Shown: positions 32,095 through 43,998 of the stretch, in pieces
Layout of the letters: each line of letters opens with the position of its first letter
Numbering within the stretch: the first letter of the stretch is position 1
NCBI GenBank assembly: GCA_030280995.1
Contig: JASXTE010000008.1
Location: forward strand, 27,424,193 to 27,488,192
DNA: 64,000 nucleotides
Reading direction: 5' to 3'
From: Hemileia vastatrix
Lineage: Eukaryota > Basidiomycota > Pucciniomycetes > Pucciniales > Zaghouaniaceae
Translations under genes and position numbers: made by a program
Notes under the pieces: model-generated
Seen by the model: only the letters and a program-made list of their open reading frames with translations
The model's database searches: none
Told to the model about the DNA's origin: nothing

Positions 32095-33462
32095 CTAAAA
32101 GGTATGCTTGATAATTTGAGACTTCTTCCAGTGGTCATTTAGGAGTCTTTTTCTTATATTATTCTCAAAATAATTCAAATGAACATGGAGATCAAAGGCT
32201 TTGAGCATGTTAGAACACATCATGCTAAGGTGTAACTTCATATCAGCATAATCCAGCCTCAAATTAGTTTCTAGGGGTTGGCCAATTCCAAATGCAGCTG
32301 CATGAGGCCGGGTTCCAACTAAACAGAAGAATTGGATCAATAATTATTCTCTGTTGAAGAAATTGGATTTTTGTTATTTTATTTTGGTACTTACAGATTG
32401 GGAGATCTTCAAATTCGTATGCAGCCAGAAGCTGGACGGCTGAAGAATGTTGAATAGATGTGGTAGGAGGGTCCACCAGATGGAGCTATTGATTTTTGTG
32501 GTCATCCCCAAAATGGTGTTGAGAAGGTGAAGGAGAAGGAGGTTCATGTGACCTGTTTGCGGCAGCAGGGCTGCTGTTGTTGTTGTTGTTTATATTATTG
32601 CTTGGCGCAGATTTGTTAGATTTTGGCATAGGAGTGCCAGGTTGGTTGAAGGAAGGAACAGGAGAAGGTGGCCTGGTAGCTGATTGTGATCTGCTGGATG
32701 AAAATCTAGAAGAAAGAGAACTATCAGAGGAAAAATTGCCGCCCAGAGGAGAGGTGAAGTTACTTCTTCTTGAAGTAACAGGAGTTTTTTATTTAAGGGC
32801 AGTATTTGGTTTCCTGCTGTTTTCAGTGGGTCCTCTAGTAGGCCTTCTAGAGATGTTGGAATTTCTGGTGTTGTTAGATGAAGAAATGGTGGTGGTACGA
32901 ATTGCTCTGGGAGAATTAGGAGGTTGTAGTGTAGAGTTGTTGGTGTTTTATGGAAGAATTCGGCTCTTATCTGGCTGAATTTGGGAGCTTTGAGCCTAAT
33001 TTTTGCTTTCTGGCAAGGCGGGCAGGCAGCCTGGACATGGTCTAGCAGCCTAGGAGCTGATTTTGAAGCCATTTTTTCTGAATTTGCTGAGATAAAATCA
33101 GATTCTTGAGAAGATAAAGCAGGTCTTTTTGGAATTTTTTTGGGAATAGAACAGTGTGATCTTCTTGAAGGAGCAGGAGATAAAGAGGAAAAAGCAGGTC
33201 CAAGCTTTAGTGACCTGGTAGGAGATCTGGAAACATGTTTATGTGAAGGTGAAGGCAGAGGTATTGGATAGTTGGGTTCTCTGTCAGATTTTATCTTTTT
33301 GGAATTGCAGGAATTACAGGCCCTGTTATAGAATTTGGCCTGGGGAGCAAGAAGAGTAAATGTGCAAGGTCTGCACATGTGGATGCACTGTTTACAAGAA
33401 TAGTCCTTTGAAGCCGTGAAGCAGGAAAGGTTCAATGGGTCAAAATCTTGTGATAAAGCCAT
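32095..33462 (-). pseudogene. Antisense spliced gene 1 in RT-C: cysteine-rich Zn-cluster-like protein
   Basis: Function unknown. From ATG at 33462 the protein reads M-A-L-S-Q-D-F-D and then a cysteine domain: C-x2-C-x6-C, 15 residues, C-N-S-C-N-S-K-K. A Ser/Pro-rich region and another C-P-P-C-Q-K-A-K follow. Near 32990 the frame must change; the other frame continues as Ser/Asn/Pro-rich sequence to 32395 with three stops (two TAA, one TAG). A 76-nt intron (32394-32319, GTAAGT...TTTAG) then joins in frame to an exon ending at 32095 with G-T-R-P-H-A-A-A-F-G-I-G-Q-P and a basic C-terminus. The continuous sense across the intron supports a real ancestral gene. It lies opposite to RT-C transcription and is a paralog of the gene at 34122-34758. 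Confidence 0.6.
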
Positions 33463-34121
33463 GATCTGTGAAAGAACAATAATGAAGAGACAATAAATGA
33501 ATGAAAGTTTATCAGTGATGTGTAGATGGTGAAGAAAGAGTGGAAGTTCAGCAGGTTGGCTGCGGAGCATTGTGCATGGAGGTGGCTTTGCCTTTGCTAT
33601 GCAAAATGTGTTTAAGTCCATCAAGACATTAAACTGAACATTGACCAGTCCATCAAGACTTTAAGCTGAGAAATGATACAGTCCCCCAAGACTATAAACT
33701 GAGGATGGTTTAATGGTTGAGTCCTTCAGGACTATAAACCGATAATGGGAGTTGGTGTGATTCTGGCAGAGGGAATCCAAGGAAGAGTCTCTGAATTTTG
33801 TTAAGGAAAGTGTGGGGGTAACTGATGAGCTGGATGCTCTGTAGAACAGTTACCCCAGAATAGTAGTTTGTATCTTTGGTCTTAAATGTTTTGATCTCTG
33901 GTTCTGTCTTTTTGATTAAGTTTTTTAGTCCCCCAAGACTAAAAACTGAGGGTTTTGAGTCTCCCAAGTTTAAAAAATGAGGTCTTTTAGTCCCCCAAGA
34001 CTTAAAAATGAGGATTAGTTCCCCAAGACTGTAAAATGAGGAACTTTTTTTATGATGATTGGCTACATTCAGGAAGTCTGGAGAGTTCAAGAATTTTTTT
34101 ATTTCTAAGTCAAGAGATTAA
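33463..34121 (+). repeat. Eight AAACTG-tailed hairpins between the antisense genes
   Basis: Copies such as AGTCCCCCAAGACTATAAAC lie near 33614, 33646, 33680, 33720, 33930, 33957, 33988 and 34019, the later ones with the tail changed to AAAATGAGG. The conserved GGGGTAACTG...CAGTTACCCC stem is at 33815-33856. This is 3' region of RT-C; no gene on the plus strand. Confidence 0.8.
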
Positions 34122-34758
34122 TCAAGAGTCAAGAGGCAGAATAGAATCAAAAGATGTAACAAAATGTTCAGCATTGGATTTGAACTGGTGTATGAGGTTC
34201 TTCCTTTTCTCAAGGTCCTGTGGACTCCTAGCAGGAGTGGATTGGAAGTAGTTTAGTAAGAGATGCTTCTGTTGAGAAGAATTTTGTTGAAATTTGTCCT
34301 TGATGGTGTGAAATGGATTAGGTGGGGGTGCTTCAATGGTTCCCACATTGTCATCATCACTGTCAGGAGGGAAATGAACTGAAAATTTGTCAGATTGAAT
34401 TTTGGTATGAAAGAGTATCAGGCTTACCATCAGAAGGACCAGGGATGGTAGAGCTAGTGGTTTCAGTGGGTTTGGAACTCTTTTTTGAAGGGTGTAATTT
34501 GTTGACCAGTCTGGCGATCAAGATGGATGGCCTGGATCTTTTGGTGCTGATAGAAGGTGGATCAGGTTGTGGGGAAGGAGAAGATGTTGAAGAGGAAAAT
34601 GGACCAGGTCTGAAACAAGTCTTCTTCCTAGAGTGACAGACATCACAGGAGATTCTGTAGGGATGAGCCAGTGGTGTGATAGTACAGATGAAATTGTTGT
34701 CAATGCAGTATTGGCAATGACCCATGTCAGTAGCAGATTTGGAAAGAAATCTGAACAT
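34122..34758 (-). CDS. Antisense spliced gene 2 in RT-C: permuted Zn-cluster-like protein
   Basis: Function unknown. Exons 34758-34428 and 34378-34122 joined across a 49-nt intron (GTAAGC donor, CTGAC branch, TTTTCAG acceptor) give 195 residues with no stop. The N-terminus has C-Q-Y-C-x6-C, 12 residues, then C-D-V-C-H-S-R-K-K-T-C. These are two C-x2-C-x6-C halves; the second, with its basic R-K-K, resembles the first half of a fungal Zn2Cys6 cluster and the first resembles the second half, so the order looks permuted. A Ser/Pro-rich linker, a basic patch and an acidic P-P-D-S-D-D-D-N-V segment follow. The start is 49 bp from the RT-C 3' LTR, so an antisense LTR promoter is possible. DNA binding is an inference. 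Confidence 0.62.
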
Positions 34759-34794
34759 GGTGGTTGTGATAAAGGAGAATGTAAAAATTCTCTA

Positions 34795-34806
34795 TTAGAG
34801 GGAGGA
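34795..34806 (+). promoter_or_regulatory. RT-C polypurine tract
   Basis: TTAGAGGGAGGA directly before the 3' LTR, matching the RT-B tract. Confidence 0.8.
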
Positions 34807-35877
34807 TGTGGTCTTCCAACATTGGAAGAGCCCTTTGTTGGCTTATTTGGTGTTGTTTTGATATGCCTTTAAGGGTATTGTTTAAATAATTAGGGGTTTT
34901 TCTGGAATTACTCAGCAAACATTGGGACTACAGGGATGTGAATACTACCATTAAATAGTGTCAGTTTTTCTCTATATTTTATGTCTTGATGACATTTTTC
35001 ATATTCTATGTATTAAAGGGATAATTTACATTTTTCATTTAAAAAGATTGCTGTTTAATTTTGTTTTTTGTCTTTTACAGGTTAGCCTTAAGTCTTAGGG
35101 TTAAGTGCTTAGTACCGTTGGAATGAGCTAAATTTTCTCTACATTTCATTTCACAAGGTTGTTATAGCTTAATTACGTGTTTTAAAGGTTTTAGTAGTTT
35201 TAGTAGATTTTTCTAAGTAGTTTGGGTATTTTTGGTGGTTTTCTGACATCAGGATGGTCAGGCTGCCTCAGGCGGACCACCCGCCTTGGTGCTAGAGGGC
35301 TGGGAAGTGTTTCTATAGAGGTTTTATGCAATTTGGCGGTCAAGAACGCCAAATTTCTTGGTGTGCATGGGATCTTAGTTAGTGGTCTGTGTGTATATAG
35401 TGAATAAGACATTTTGGGACAACTTTAATTATCATACAACCATCCGGAGATGATATCCTTGTTCCTCACTCAGTAATCACTGTTTTTTGGCCACAATTGG
35501 CTTTGTTTTTTGCAAATTGAGTTCTTCATTTAACTTAACTTGGCAACTAGTTTCTCTGGTATAGTCTTGCAAGCTATATCAAGTATTATTGCTGTCTCTG
35601 GTGTGGATTTGCAACCTACATCAAGTATCATTGCTTTCTCTGGTGTGAACATTGGTCTAAATTTTAGCTCTTTGGTTTGGTAGTCTGTCTGTAGACTACT
35701 TTCTTGACTGATCAGGCAGTCAAGTGTTTTGGAAAAGTGGCTTTAGCAAACAGGAACCAATTTACTGTAGCAGGTAAATCTCAATTTATTTTTCTAAAGG
35801 GACAGGGGTTTTTCTCTCCAGTTTTACTCCAACTCCCTTGGTTAAGGCCTATAGCTAGAACTACAGGATTGTATACA
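34807..35877 (+). repeat. RT-C 3' LTR
   Basis: 1071 bp, TGTGGTCTTCC...GTATACA. It includes about 84 bp (near 35185-35280, GC-rich with GGCGGACCACCCGCC) absent from the 5' copy but present in the RT-A LTR, so the 5' LTR lost it. Confidence 0.9.
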
Positions 35878-36529
35878 CCGGATGGTTGTATGATAATTAA
35901 AGTTGCCACAAACTGTCTTATTCAGTATCTACACACAGACCACTGTCTAAAAAGCCCATGCACACCACCAAATTGCATAAAAACCCTCTAGAAATGCTTT
36001 TCAGCCTTCTAGCTCCAAGGCGGGCGGTCTGCCTGATGTAAGGAGGCCCACCTGTGGCGGCCGGCCCACCCTGAGGCCAGAAAAACACCTAAAACCTCCA
36101 AAAATACCCAAAATACTTAGAAAAATGCACCAGGACTACTAAAAACCTTAAAACTCAAAATTAAGCTATAACAACATTGGGTCATAAAATATAGAGACAA
36201 ATTAGCTCTACCTAATGGTACTAAGCACTTAACCCTAAGACCTAAGTTTAGCCCATAAAACACAAAAAAACAAAATTAAACAGCTATCTTTTAAGAATGA
36301 AAAATAAGGAAATGACCCCTTAAAACTTAGAATCTGAAAAATTTCCACAAGAAATAAAATATAGAGAAAAACTTGGGCTATCGAATGAAAGTACCCACAT
36401 ACCCATAGTCCCAATATTCACTTAATAAAACCAGAAAAACTCCCCATTATTCAAACAATGCCAATTAAGACATACCAAAACAACTCCAAACAGACCAAAA
36501 AAGGGCTCTTCCAATGTTGGAAGACCACA
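35878..36529 (-). repeat. RT-A 5' LTR, U3-side part
   Basis: Inverted match to the first part of the RT-C LTR, ending (sense start) TGTGGTCTTCC at 36529. It continues the block that stopped at 22134. This is the outer 5' end of RT-A. Confidence 0.88.
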
Positions 36530-37099
36530 GCAGCTCGTATATACATACTGTCCCTAAAAATTTTTTCACAGAGATTCTACCTTTTCTTTGCTTTAAACAC
36601 CCCTTAGTTGCACTTCTGTAACCATTCTTCATAGTAACCCCATTGTTCTACTTGATTCAAACTGAGACATTTGCTGCATTCCTGAGAGATGTGTACCACA
36701 ACAGGTGCCATTTAGACTTAGAATCTGAAATAGATAGTAGTGTAAAAGAAAAATAACTGCAGATAAGTAAATTAAACTGTCAGCCAATGGCCTACACACA
36801 TGGTCAAGGGTGTTACTGAGCAAGTGATATTGGAAAAATAATTGAGGGCTACTTCAAAGCACAGATGATTACTTTGAGGAATTGATTTGAAGATATTTTA
36901 AAGAGAAGTTAATACTTCTTCAAGATATGTTTAAGTGGATTATTAATGTATATTTAAAGAGACACTAACTATTCATAATAATCTCATGAAAGGTTGAAAC
37001 TTAATAATCAAATTTGGATTTAGTAATTTAATATTGAGTAAAATTAACTATTAATATAGGTAGGAAACAATAATAGCTTTATATAATTTTAACAAATAT
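36530..37099. other. Flank of RT-A, no gene seen
   Basis: About 570 bp of AT-rich sequence between the RT-A LTR and E1. I see no convincing ORF, repeat or element end here; it may be the oldest background sequence in the window. Confidence 0.5.
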
Positions 37100-40000
37100 C
37101 ACCACGCAATATGGGAGGTGGACTTGCTAGAAAGCCTGCAACCTTGAACCAAAATTCATATCTAATTAAGCCCACATTGAGGTGGTGTTGAAGCAATCAT
37201 GAGGAAATATTGATTTTAATTTGAACACAACTTGAAATTAATTCAAAAATTTATTGAAGCACAGTTGATCATAAGCAAAAAAATCTTGATGCTTGAATTA
37301 CTAGAATTTTTGGAGGAATATTGAAGTAAGTGAGCCACACTACAAAAAAAAGTGGGCACATTCATAAGATTGTTAAAAATCATGTTTTTTGTTCTTTCTT
37401 TTAAAATATAAAAAATTATTGTATAAATTGTACTAAAACCCCTTTTGCATGCTTTTACAGGATTTCTCACTAATAAATTTATAAAAGAATCTCCAAAAAC
37501 TATAAAAAGTTATTTAAGAAAAAAATTATTAAAATAATACTTTACATCAAAATATTATTAGTAAATATTTCCTGAAGTATATATTTGCTCTCATTGTATG
37601 AGTATATATTCTTAAGTATTTCTTAAGCTTTAAAGTATTAGTGGAAGCTACATAAAGCTCAAAATTGATGGTTAAAATAATTTAGTTAATTGCACAATCT
37701 AAAAAATTAATATTTACACCATAATTTTAGACTTAAAAATATTTTATTGTCACTATTTTTCAAAAAAATAATTTACCATTACCTTCTTTATAGAAAAAAA
37801 ATTAGTGTCAAATTTCAAAAGGAATGAAATATTTGGTTAAAAATATTTTCACAATGGTTATAAGTTTTTTTCTTCCCATGCCATTTCATTTTCAATTCTC
37901 TATAATTTATTATATATTTTTATTATTTATTCTCTTTAAAAATTATCCTTCCTAATAATTCCCTCCCCTCTTTTCTGCTTCAAATATGCTTCCCTTCAAA
38001 CATTCTCTCACTCTCTTAAATTTAGTGCTACTCTCCCCAGTCCTCTCCCCTCACCACCCCTTGTATCCCCCTTCTCCACCCCTCTCCCTCTCACCTCTCC
38101 TCACCTAAATCAATTTGTTACACATATCAACCCTTTCAATTCCCTATCCATCATTATATATCTCATATCACTGAAAATAACTTTAACTGATCTCCTTCTC
38201 ACCCCTCTTACTCTATATGGAAAAAAGGTGTGAATTTACAACACAAAGAGGTGGGGTGAGCAGAAAAAGGATCAAGATGATTTCGAGGTTAAATGGTTGG
38301 GATGGGGAACAAGAAGGTTGGATTTGGAAGCAAGAGGTTTATGATATCTTAAAAAGGGCTTGGAGGGTTAAAGGGTGGAAATGAAAGGCTGAGAAAAGAG
38401 GTGAAAGAGGTGGGGTTGGGTAGGGAAGAGTGATAAAGGGGTGAGTATAGATGAGGAGGGAAGTAAGAGTAGTGGGGTAGGGTAAAATGTAAAAGGGGAG
38501 GGGAGGGGAGGGATGATAATTATGAAAGCTTACTCATGAATGTTTAATACTACAGTAACTGCCTTGGGATGCTTATAAAAAGAAGAGATATGGTAATGAA
38601 TTCAGAAGGAATATAAAGGCAGAGAAAGGCATGTATAGAGCTCAAAAGGATGTGAAACAAGGTGGAAAAAGAATGAAGGTGGACTCTATCTTTTGGAAGA
38701 AGAACAGAGTTCACCCTGTCTGATTTCAGCACTCATTTTCCACAATCAAAAACAACGTGTAAAAGTGGTTTATTTCTATTGGTACCACTCAATACATACA
38801 AGCTATTGGTTTATTCAATGTTTGTAATAAGTACCCAACATTGAGACTGAAGATCTACAGGAGTGTAAAAACTATCCATTAAATACTATTTTGATTTTTT
38901 ACAAATTCTTTTACAGAATGTTTATTAAGAATATACATAAGATAGAAAACCAATAAAATTAGTAAACTTTTGAAACAAGTTGGGAAAAGTAAAAAAGCCT
39001 ATCTTAAAATTTTGAGCTAATGCACTTTTCTTTTATTAGATCAATGTATAGAGCTTTTAATTTAGTTCAGAACAGTTTTTGTGAGATGTATAATATTTTT
39101 AAATTCAAGAATAAAATTTAAATAAATATTTGAAATGAAACACATTGATATATATAGTAAAAATTTTACTTTATTTTGTGTTCTATGATTACTGTAAATG
39201 AAATAATAATTAGTCATTATAACCAAAAATTTAATAAATTGAGTATGTTTGCTTCTTTAATATCTTTTCTATAATCTATTGAATAAAAGAAAAAACTTTT
39301 TGAGTCATTTTTTTACTAATGTTTTTTTCATTTCAATGACTAAATACATTTTCCAAAAGTAATATATCTTAATTTTCCAGGAACTTTGATTGAACTCACA
39401 ATGAGATCGAGTTTCAAACTGTGGTTCAAGCTTAGTTAAACTGTGAGATATTTTATAATTTTTTAAAATTTTTATCAAATACTTTTAAATGTAAACATAA
39501 GTATTTTCTTATATCAAAATAATTTATATTAAATACTTTAAATTTCTGGAAACAAATACAAATGATGAATCATTTTGAAGAAATTTTTTATTAAAAATAG
39601 TTGGATGTTGATTTTCTAATATTTTGAAATTATTCTTTTTTCTCCATTAAAGATTAAGAAGATAACTAAAAATTTTTTTAATACAAATATAACATATAAA
39701 AAATGTATCAGATCTTCTTTTTAGATTCATAATAACTCAAAAAAACAATTTGTTCATTTTAAGTACAAATTATATAGATCCTTCAAAGCCTCACATTTTT
39801 TTTCTTGACTTTCATGTGTAAATTAAAGGGAAATCTCATAGGATAAAAATGGTATCTTTTTAAAAAATTAAATAAATATATTTAAAATAAATATATATTT
39901 TTTAAAAACTCAAAGTTTAACCTTAAGTTTCTGTTTTAAATGTGTACTGATTAGTTGAAATATTCTCTATCTAAATTCATTTTTTTAAATATATTCATTC

Positions 40001-41733
40001 TAGTACTTCTTATTTATAAGGCAAATAAAAAAGAATATTTATAAAATCTTCTGTTTACATATAATATCAAAGGGATTTTACTTTAAAGAATTAGAAATTC
40101 AATTGCAGAATAATATAAGTTTTACTTATCAGTGTGAATATCATTTTTCCACTAAATTTTTGATAAATTTTTAACTCATATATTATATTTTAGAAGTATG
40201 TGTAAATGCTCAGTTGTGAATTAATCCTGTCAAAAACTTTTTTCCAAAGACTAAAAAAGCAAACCTGAAACTTTTTACTTAATTTGTTCATCAGCAACAT
40301 AAAATTGAAATATTCTGTCTATCAATTTAAAAAAAGAATCATTATTTATTTTAATTAAAATATAACCCCTTTAAAACTGGCTTTTTTATATGAGTATAAC
40401 TCAAAATACTTATTGTGCCTTTTTTACAAAATAATTATCATATGGTAGTTATTCAATGAGCAACTAATATAATGATGAAAAATTAACACTTCTACCTATT
40501 AAGTTCAGTTCTTGCACAATATTTTACTCTGAAATTTGACCTGAACCACATTTTTTGACATGAGAAGACTTTTGAAAATCTATGGAACTTCTTCCCAGGT
40601 GGACATAGCAATTATCCCACCATATAGCATGGAAGCACACTTAAGCATTAATATTAAATTTAAAGAATTTTATGCTTTTTTGTTTTGTTTTATCTTTAAA
40701 ATTTTACTTCTAGTGTAAATTTCAGTTTTTCATATGGAAAATTCATTGTGTAATGATTAACTATTTTAACTCATGAGATCACTCACCAACTGACGATACT
40801 TTCATAGAATGTTAATGAACTAAATCATGAAAAGTTCTGGAATCTCATATATTTATTATTTTAAATAAATGTTGATTACAAAACTACTTAGTATTTGGGG
40901 TGTAAAGAGAACAAATAAAAGCTCAAAAATGAATTTCCTTTTGATTTTAATCATTCACTTAAATTTAAAAATTTTAAAAGCTGGATTAAATCTACTATTA
41001 TAAGAGATACAATTTTTTTCACACATATAATCAAATAAATTCTCAAATATTAGTGTTGAGTATAAGGAATATATTAGAGTACTTCATTTAGTGAGAGATT
41101 GAGAAAACACATTGATAACTTTTTTTGTTTAGTTATAAGTGGTTTAACTGTATTCTAGAAGTAAAAATATAAGATATTTTATGGTTCAATATTTTTTTGT
41201 ATAACTGAACTGAATTGAAAATAATTATATTGAATGAACAAAAAATTTAAAAATAAGTGAAATAAAGAATCAGGTCATATGGGTTAGAATTAAAATTCAA
41301 AGCTTCAAATTCTGGGTTAAAAGGAGTTTTCAACATAAAAGAGCCACATATATAATTTTATATTTTTTCTCAAAAAATTAATTAACTCATTAGAAATCTT
41401 AGAAGTAATAATTTTGAAATAAGTACTATGATTTTTAGTCTATTTACTGATAAAGTAATATTCAAAATAAGAATTAAATTGTGTTTTATTAAAAAATGAT
41501 GTGGATTTATCAGATTCTTAAGCTCCCCAACTTGGTATTTCTATTAATTTTTCATTACACTCTCAATATTATTTCAGCACAGTATTATTCATCCCTGGCT
41601 AAGAGCTCAATAAGAGTTCAAAGAAAATTTAAGTGTCATTTAATTATAAGTTCAGTCTGAGTTCAATCTGTGTTCCATCTAAGTTCAAGTTGTGGACTTT
41701 CTAGAAAGTTCCCCCCCCAGATATTGTGTGGTG
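37100..41733 (+). mobile_element. E1: 4.6-kb CACTA-like element without recognisable gene
   Basis: Left end CACCACGCAATATGGGAGG, right end (inverted) CACCACACAATATCTGGGGG, both followed by a palindromic GACTT(G/T)CTAGAAAG-type block. Flanks are TAT on each side (3-bp duplication). Right-end subterminal GTTCAGTCTGAGTTCAATCT-type repeats match the short copies at 31700-31810. The interior is very AT-rich and I find no transposase. It has a pyrimidine-rich stretch (37970-38110) followed by a purine-rich one (38270-38510), and an imperfect palindrome at 38670-38720 resembling the H1 unit. A second copy, E2, starts at 43999 in opposite orientation. Confidence 0.6.
38550..38735 (-). repeat. Degenerate copy of the H1 palindrome unit
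   Basis: On the minus strand GGTGAACTCTGTTCTT...AAAGATAGAGTCCACC (about 38672-38716) is an imperfect hairpin. Its flank resembles the H1 unit at 17360-17520, including the short translated match V-N-S-V-L-x-P-K-x-R-V-H. The unit is therefore shared by two different DNA transposon families. Confidence 0.6.
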
Positions 41734-43998
41734 TATCACAATAATATTAAAATTTAATTCTAAGGAACGTAGAAGCCATCCAACCAAATATATAGATAAC
41801 TCCACCTTGCATTTATCTCTTTAATAGACCATCATTACCCTATCACAGACCCTCCAGTATTATCCATAGATCCTTTAACCATACTGCTACTCCTTCTCCC
41901 AGACCCTTAATTACCCTCAGATACACAATAAAACAAATTAAGAGTTATTCATCAACCATAGCACTAATGACCGGCACTTTTCTTATGATTGAAATATTAA
42001 GCATATTATTGACTAATTTAGAATTTAAGATTAAGATAGTGCAGTCAAATCAAGGAATTCAAAGGAAAATTCAGTTCTTACTTAAATGTTACTTATGCTC
42101 TTTGCATATAGATTTGTGTCCTAGATTATGGACTAAAAGTTTGACTTTTGCTTTGAGTGTCATTTGGCCCATGAGAGTTACTTTTTACTCCTTTCTTTAT
42201 CACATTTTCCAGTTTAAATTTCTATCCTTGAAAAGTATTTTTTATCTAAGGCATAATAATTATAATCATGGTCCAAAACTTGCTGAATCTCATATTAATA
42301 ATAAAGAGTTTCCTTTACATTCTTTGCTTGACTCTAATGAGTTTGAACAAGCAGCTGTGAACTCTAAAATTGTGCTTTATGAGCCCACAGTAGTAAGGTT
42401 AAACATATTTTTTAATATTATTTCTTTTATATTGCTTATTTTATTCCTATGTATTAACCAGAACCAGAACTCATCAAATCAAGAAAATTTTAAGGAATTA
42501 AATGAGGATAAAAGGTTAGATTATAAAGAATCAATCCCTCTTAGAAAAATACCCAAGAAAAGGTCCTCTTCTAGTTTGTGGCTTCATTCACAATAAAAGG
42601 ATGAAATATTTTAGGAAATCAAAATACATTGTTTAGATTTAGAGAGGGTTAAAGTTGGAATTCAAAGAGAGGATAATGAAAAATTAAAAAATTAAACTTT
42701 TTATCATTTTTATCTAACTAAACTAATTATATCTAATAATATAGATCCTGCTCCCTCCTTCATAGTTTCAATCTTTCTATCAATTAAATTTATGAATCTT
42801 TCTTTTTTCTTTGATTTTTCACTTTCTTACATTTGCTCTCAAGTACAACATGGGAAATTTGGGGTGGAAATTATAGCAGTTCTTCCTTTTTGAACTTAAT
42901 TTTGACCCTATTTTATACTATATATTTGATCCACCATAAATATCATGTTGAGAAAAAAAAATTCAAATACTATTTTCATTTTTAGACTCTTTTCTGGGTG
43001 TAGATCAGAAAATTTTTTCTAAGTCAAAATAAATTTATGACAAAAAATATTTTTTAGCTATACCCTCCCATGCTATTTACTATAGGGGGGGGGGCATCAT
43101 TTTTTTTAAGTCCAAAAATATTTTGACAAATATGAAAAAAGGCAATACAATTCCCTGAATTTTATTGCAGTAGGGGCCTAGATTTCTAAATTTTAAGTTC
43201 ATTCCATAAATTAACATTAAAAATATTCATATAAAATAATTAAAAAATCTAAATTAATGAAAAGTTAAGTCACAATTTGAGTGGAAATCATCTGTAACTG
43301 AAGTCAATAAAATCAAACACAAGTGCATATATGAACCTCACAAGGAAAAAAAAATTCCCAATGATTTCCATCATACAAATCATGGCCTGAAGACTCATTA
43401 ATTTAAGTAAGAAGAGTATCATATATGACTTTTTATATGTTAATTTATGAAATAAAAATAAAGCTTGACAAACTTTATTAGAACCCATACTTTTTTGGCT
43501 ATCTAATGTTTTATTTTTCCTGATACCATTGTTTCTTATTTTATAAATCTAGTTGAATAACTCTAGATTTTCAGTCATTTTTAACTAAAAAATTAAAAGA
43601 AATTAATCTAAATAATAAAATTATAAAATTTAATAAAAAAATACTTGAAAAAGTTCAATCAGTCACCGAAAAGTTTAAAAAAATCTTCCAGAAAAGTTGC
43701 AAAAAGTTCTCAAAAAATGCATCCAGAAGTCTCCCTAAATTTTACCAGGAATGTTTCAAAAAAGAGCACCAAAATTTCCCAAAAGAGTTTCCCAAACATG
43801 TCAAAAAAATTTCTAAAAATTGTCCCAAAAGCTCATAGAAAAGTGGTAAAAAGTCCCAAATTAAAGTGTTCAAAAAACTCCAGAAAAGCACCAAAAAACA
43901 GCTTAAAATTACTTTAAAATTATTTTAAAACATTTCCAAATCAATTCGGAATTTTAAAAAATGATTCCAAATAGTTTTAGTGAAAAAATAACTTAAAA
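41734..43998. other. Spacer between E1 and E2
   Basis: Apart from a weak ORF at 41967-42596 no gene is apparent. Hairpin-like blocks at 43062-43102 (ACCCTCCCATGC...GGGGGGGGGGCATC) and 43145-43185 (ATTCCCTGAATTTTATTGCA) resemble blocks next to the oxygenase genes in H2 and H3. The stretch 43660-43940 is an A-rich run with short imperfect AAAAGT/AAAAAT-type repeats. Confidence 0.5.
41967..42596 (+). CDS. Hypothetical 209-aa ORF, weak
   Basis: Not recognised. The translation has one clear hydrophobic segment near residues 148-165 (I-F-F-N-I-I-S-F-I-L-L-I-L-F-L) and a charged C-terminus with K-K-R-S-S-S-S. Lys/Asn/Ile/Leu-rich composition matches the surrounding AT-rich DNA. It lies between two gene-poor transposons and may be a chance frame or a decayed gene. 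I see no conserved motif. Confidence 0.25.
   Translation: MTGTFLMIEILSILLTNLEFKIKIVQSNQGIQRKIQFLLKCYLCSLHIDLCPRLWTKSLTFALSVIWPMRVTFYSFLYHIFQFKFLSLKSIFYLRHNNYNHGPKLAESHINNKEFPLHSLLDSNEFEQAAVNSKIVLYEPTVVRLNIFFNIISFILLILFLCINQNQNSSNQENFKELNEDKRLDYKESIPLRKIPKKRSSSSLWLHSQ

Larger units (their letters stand above)
22135..35877 (+). mobile_element. RT-C: decayed Ty3/gypsy retrotransposon with extra antisense genes
   Basis: 13.7 kb. Order: 5' LTR, PBS, gag-protease, -1 frameshift site, pol, a 5.5-kb 3' region, PPT, 3' LTR. It is inserted in the RT-A 5' LTR with CTGG (22131-22134) and CCGG (35878-35881), a 4-bp duplication with one change. The 3' region carries conserved hairpins, a long AAAAAT array, a CACTA-like insertion and two genes on the opposite strand, making it far larger than RT-B's. 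Gag has two nonsense codons and a shift, and pol has many lesions. Confidence 0.9.
178..36529 (-). mobile_element. RT-A: old Ty3/gypsy retrotransposon, host of the nested insertions
   Basis: Read on the minus strand, the order is 5' LTR (36529 to 21698, split by RT-C), degenerate primer-binding site, gag (split by a solo LTR and by RT-B), protease, and pol down to about 178. There a CACTA-like element abuts it, and the rest including the 3' LTR is outside the window. Removing the insertions re-joins gag in frame on both sides (aspartate-x-tryptophan at the solo LTR; S-R-x-D-P-W-V-C-S-Y-C at RT-B). Its LTR and proteins are close to those of RT-C, so the two belong to one family. Pol has many stops and shifts, so the copy is dead. 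Own target duplication not visible. Confidence 0.85.
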
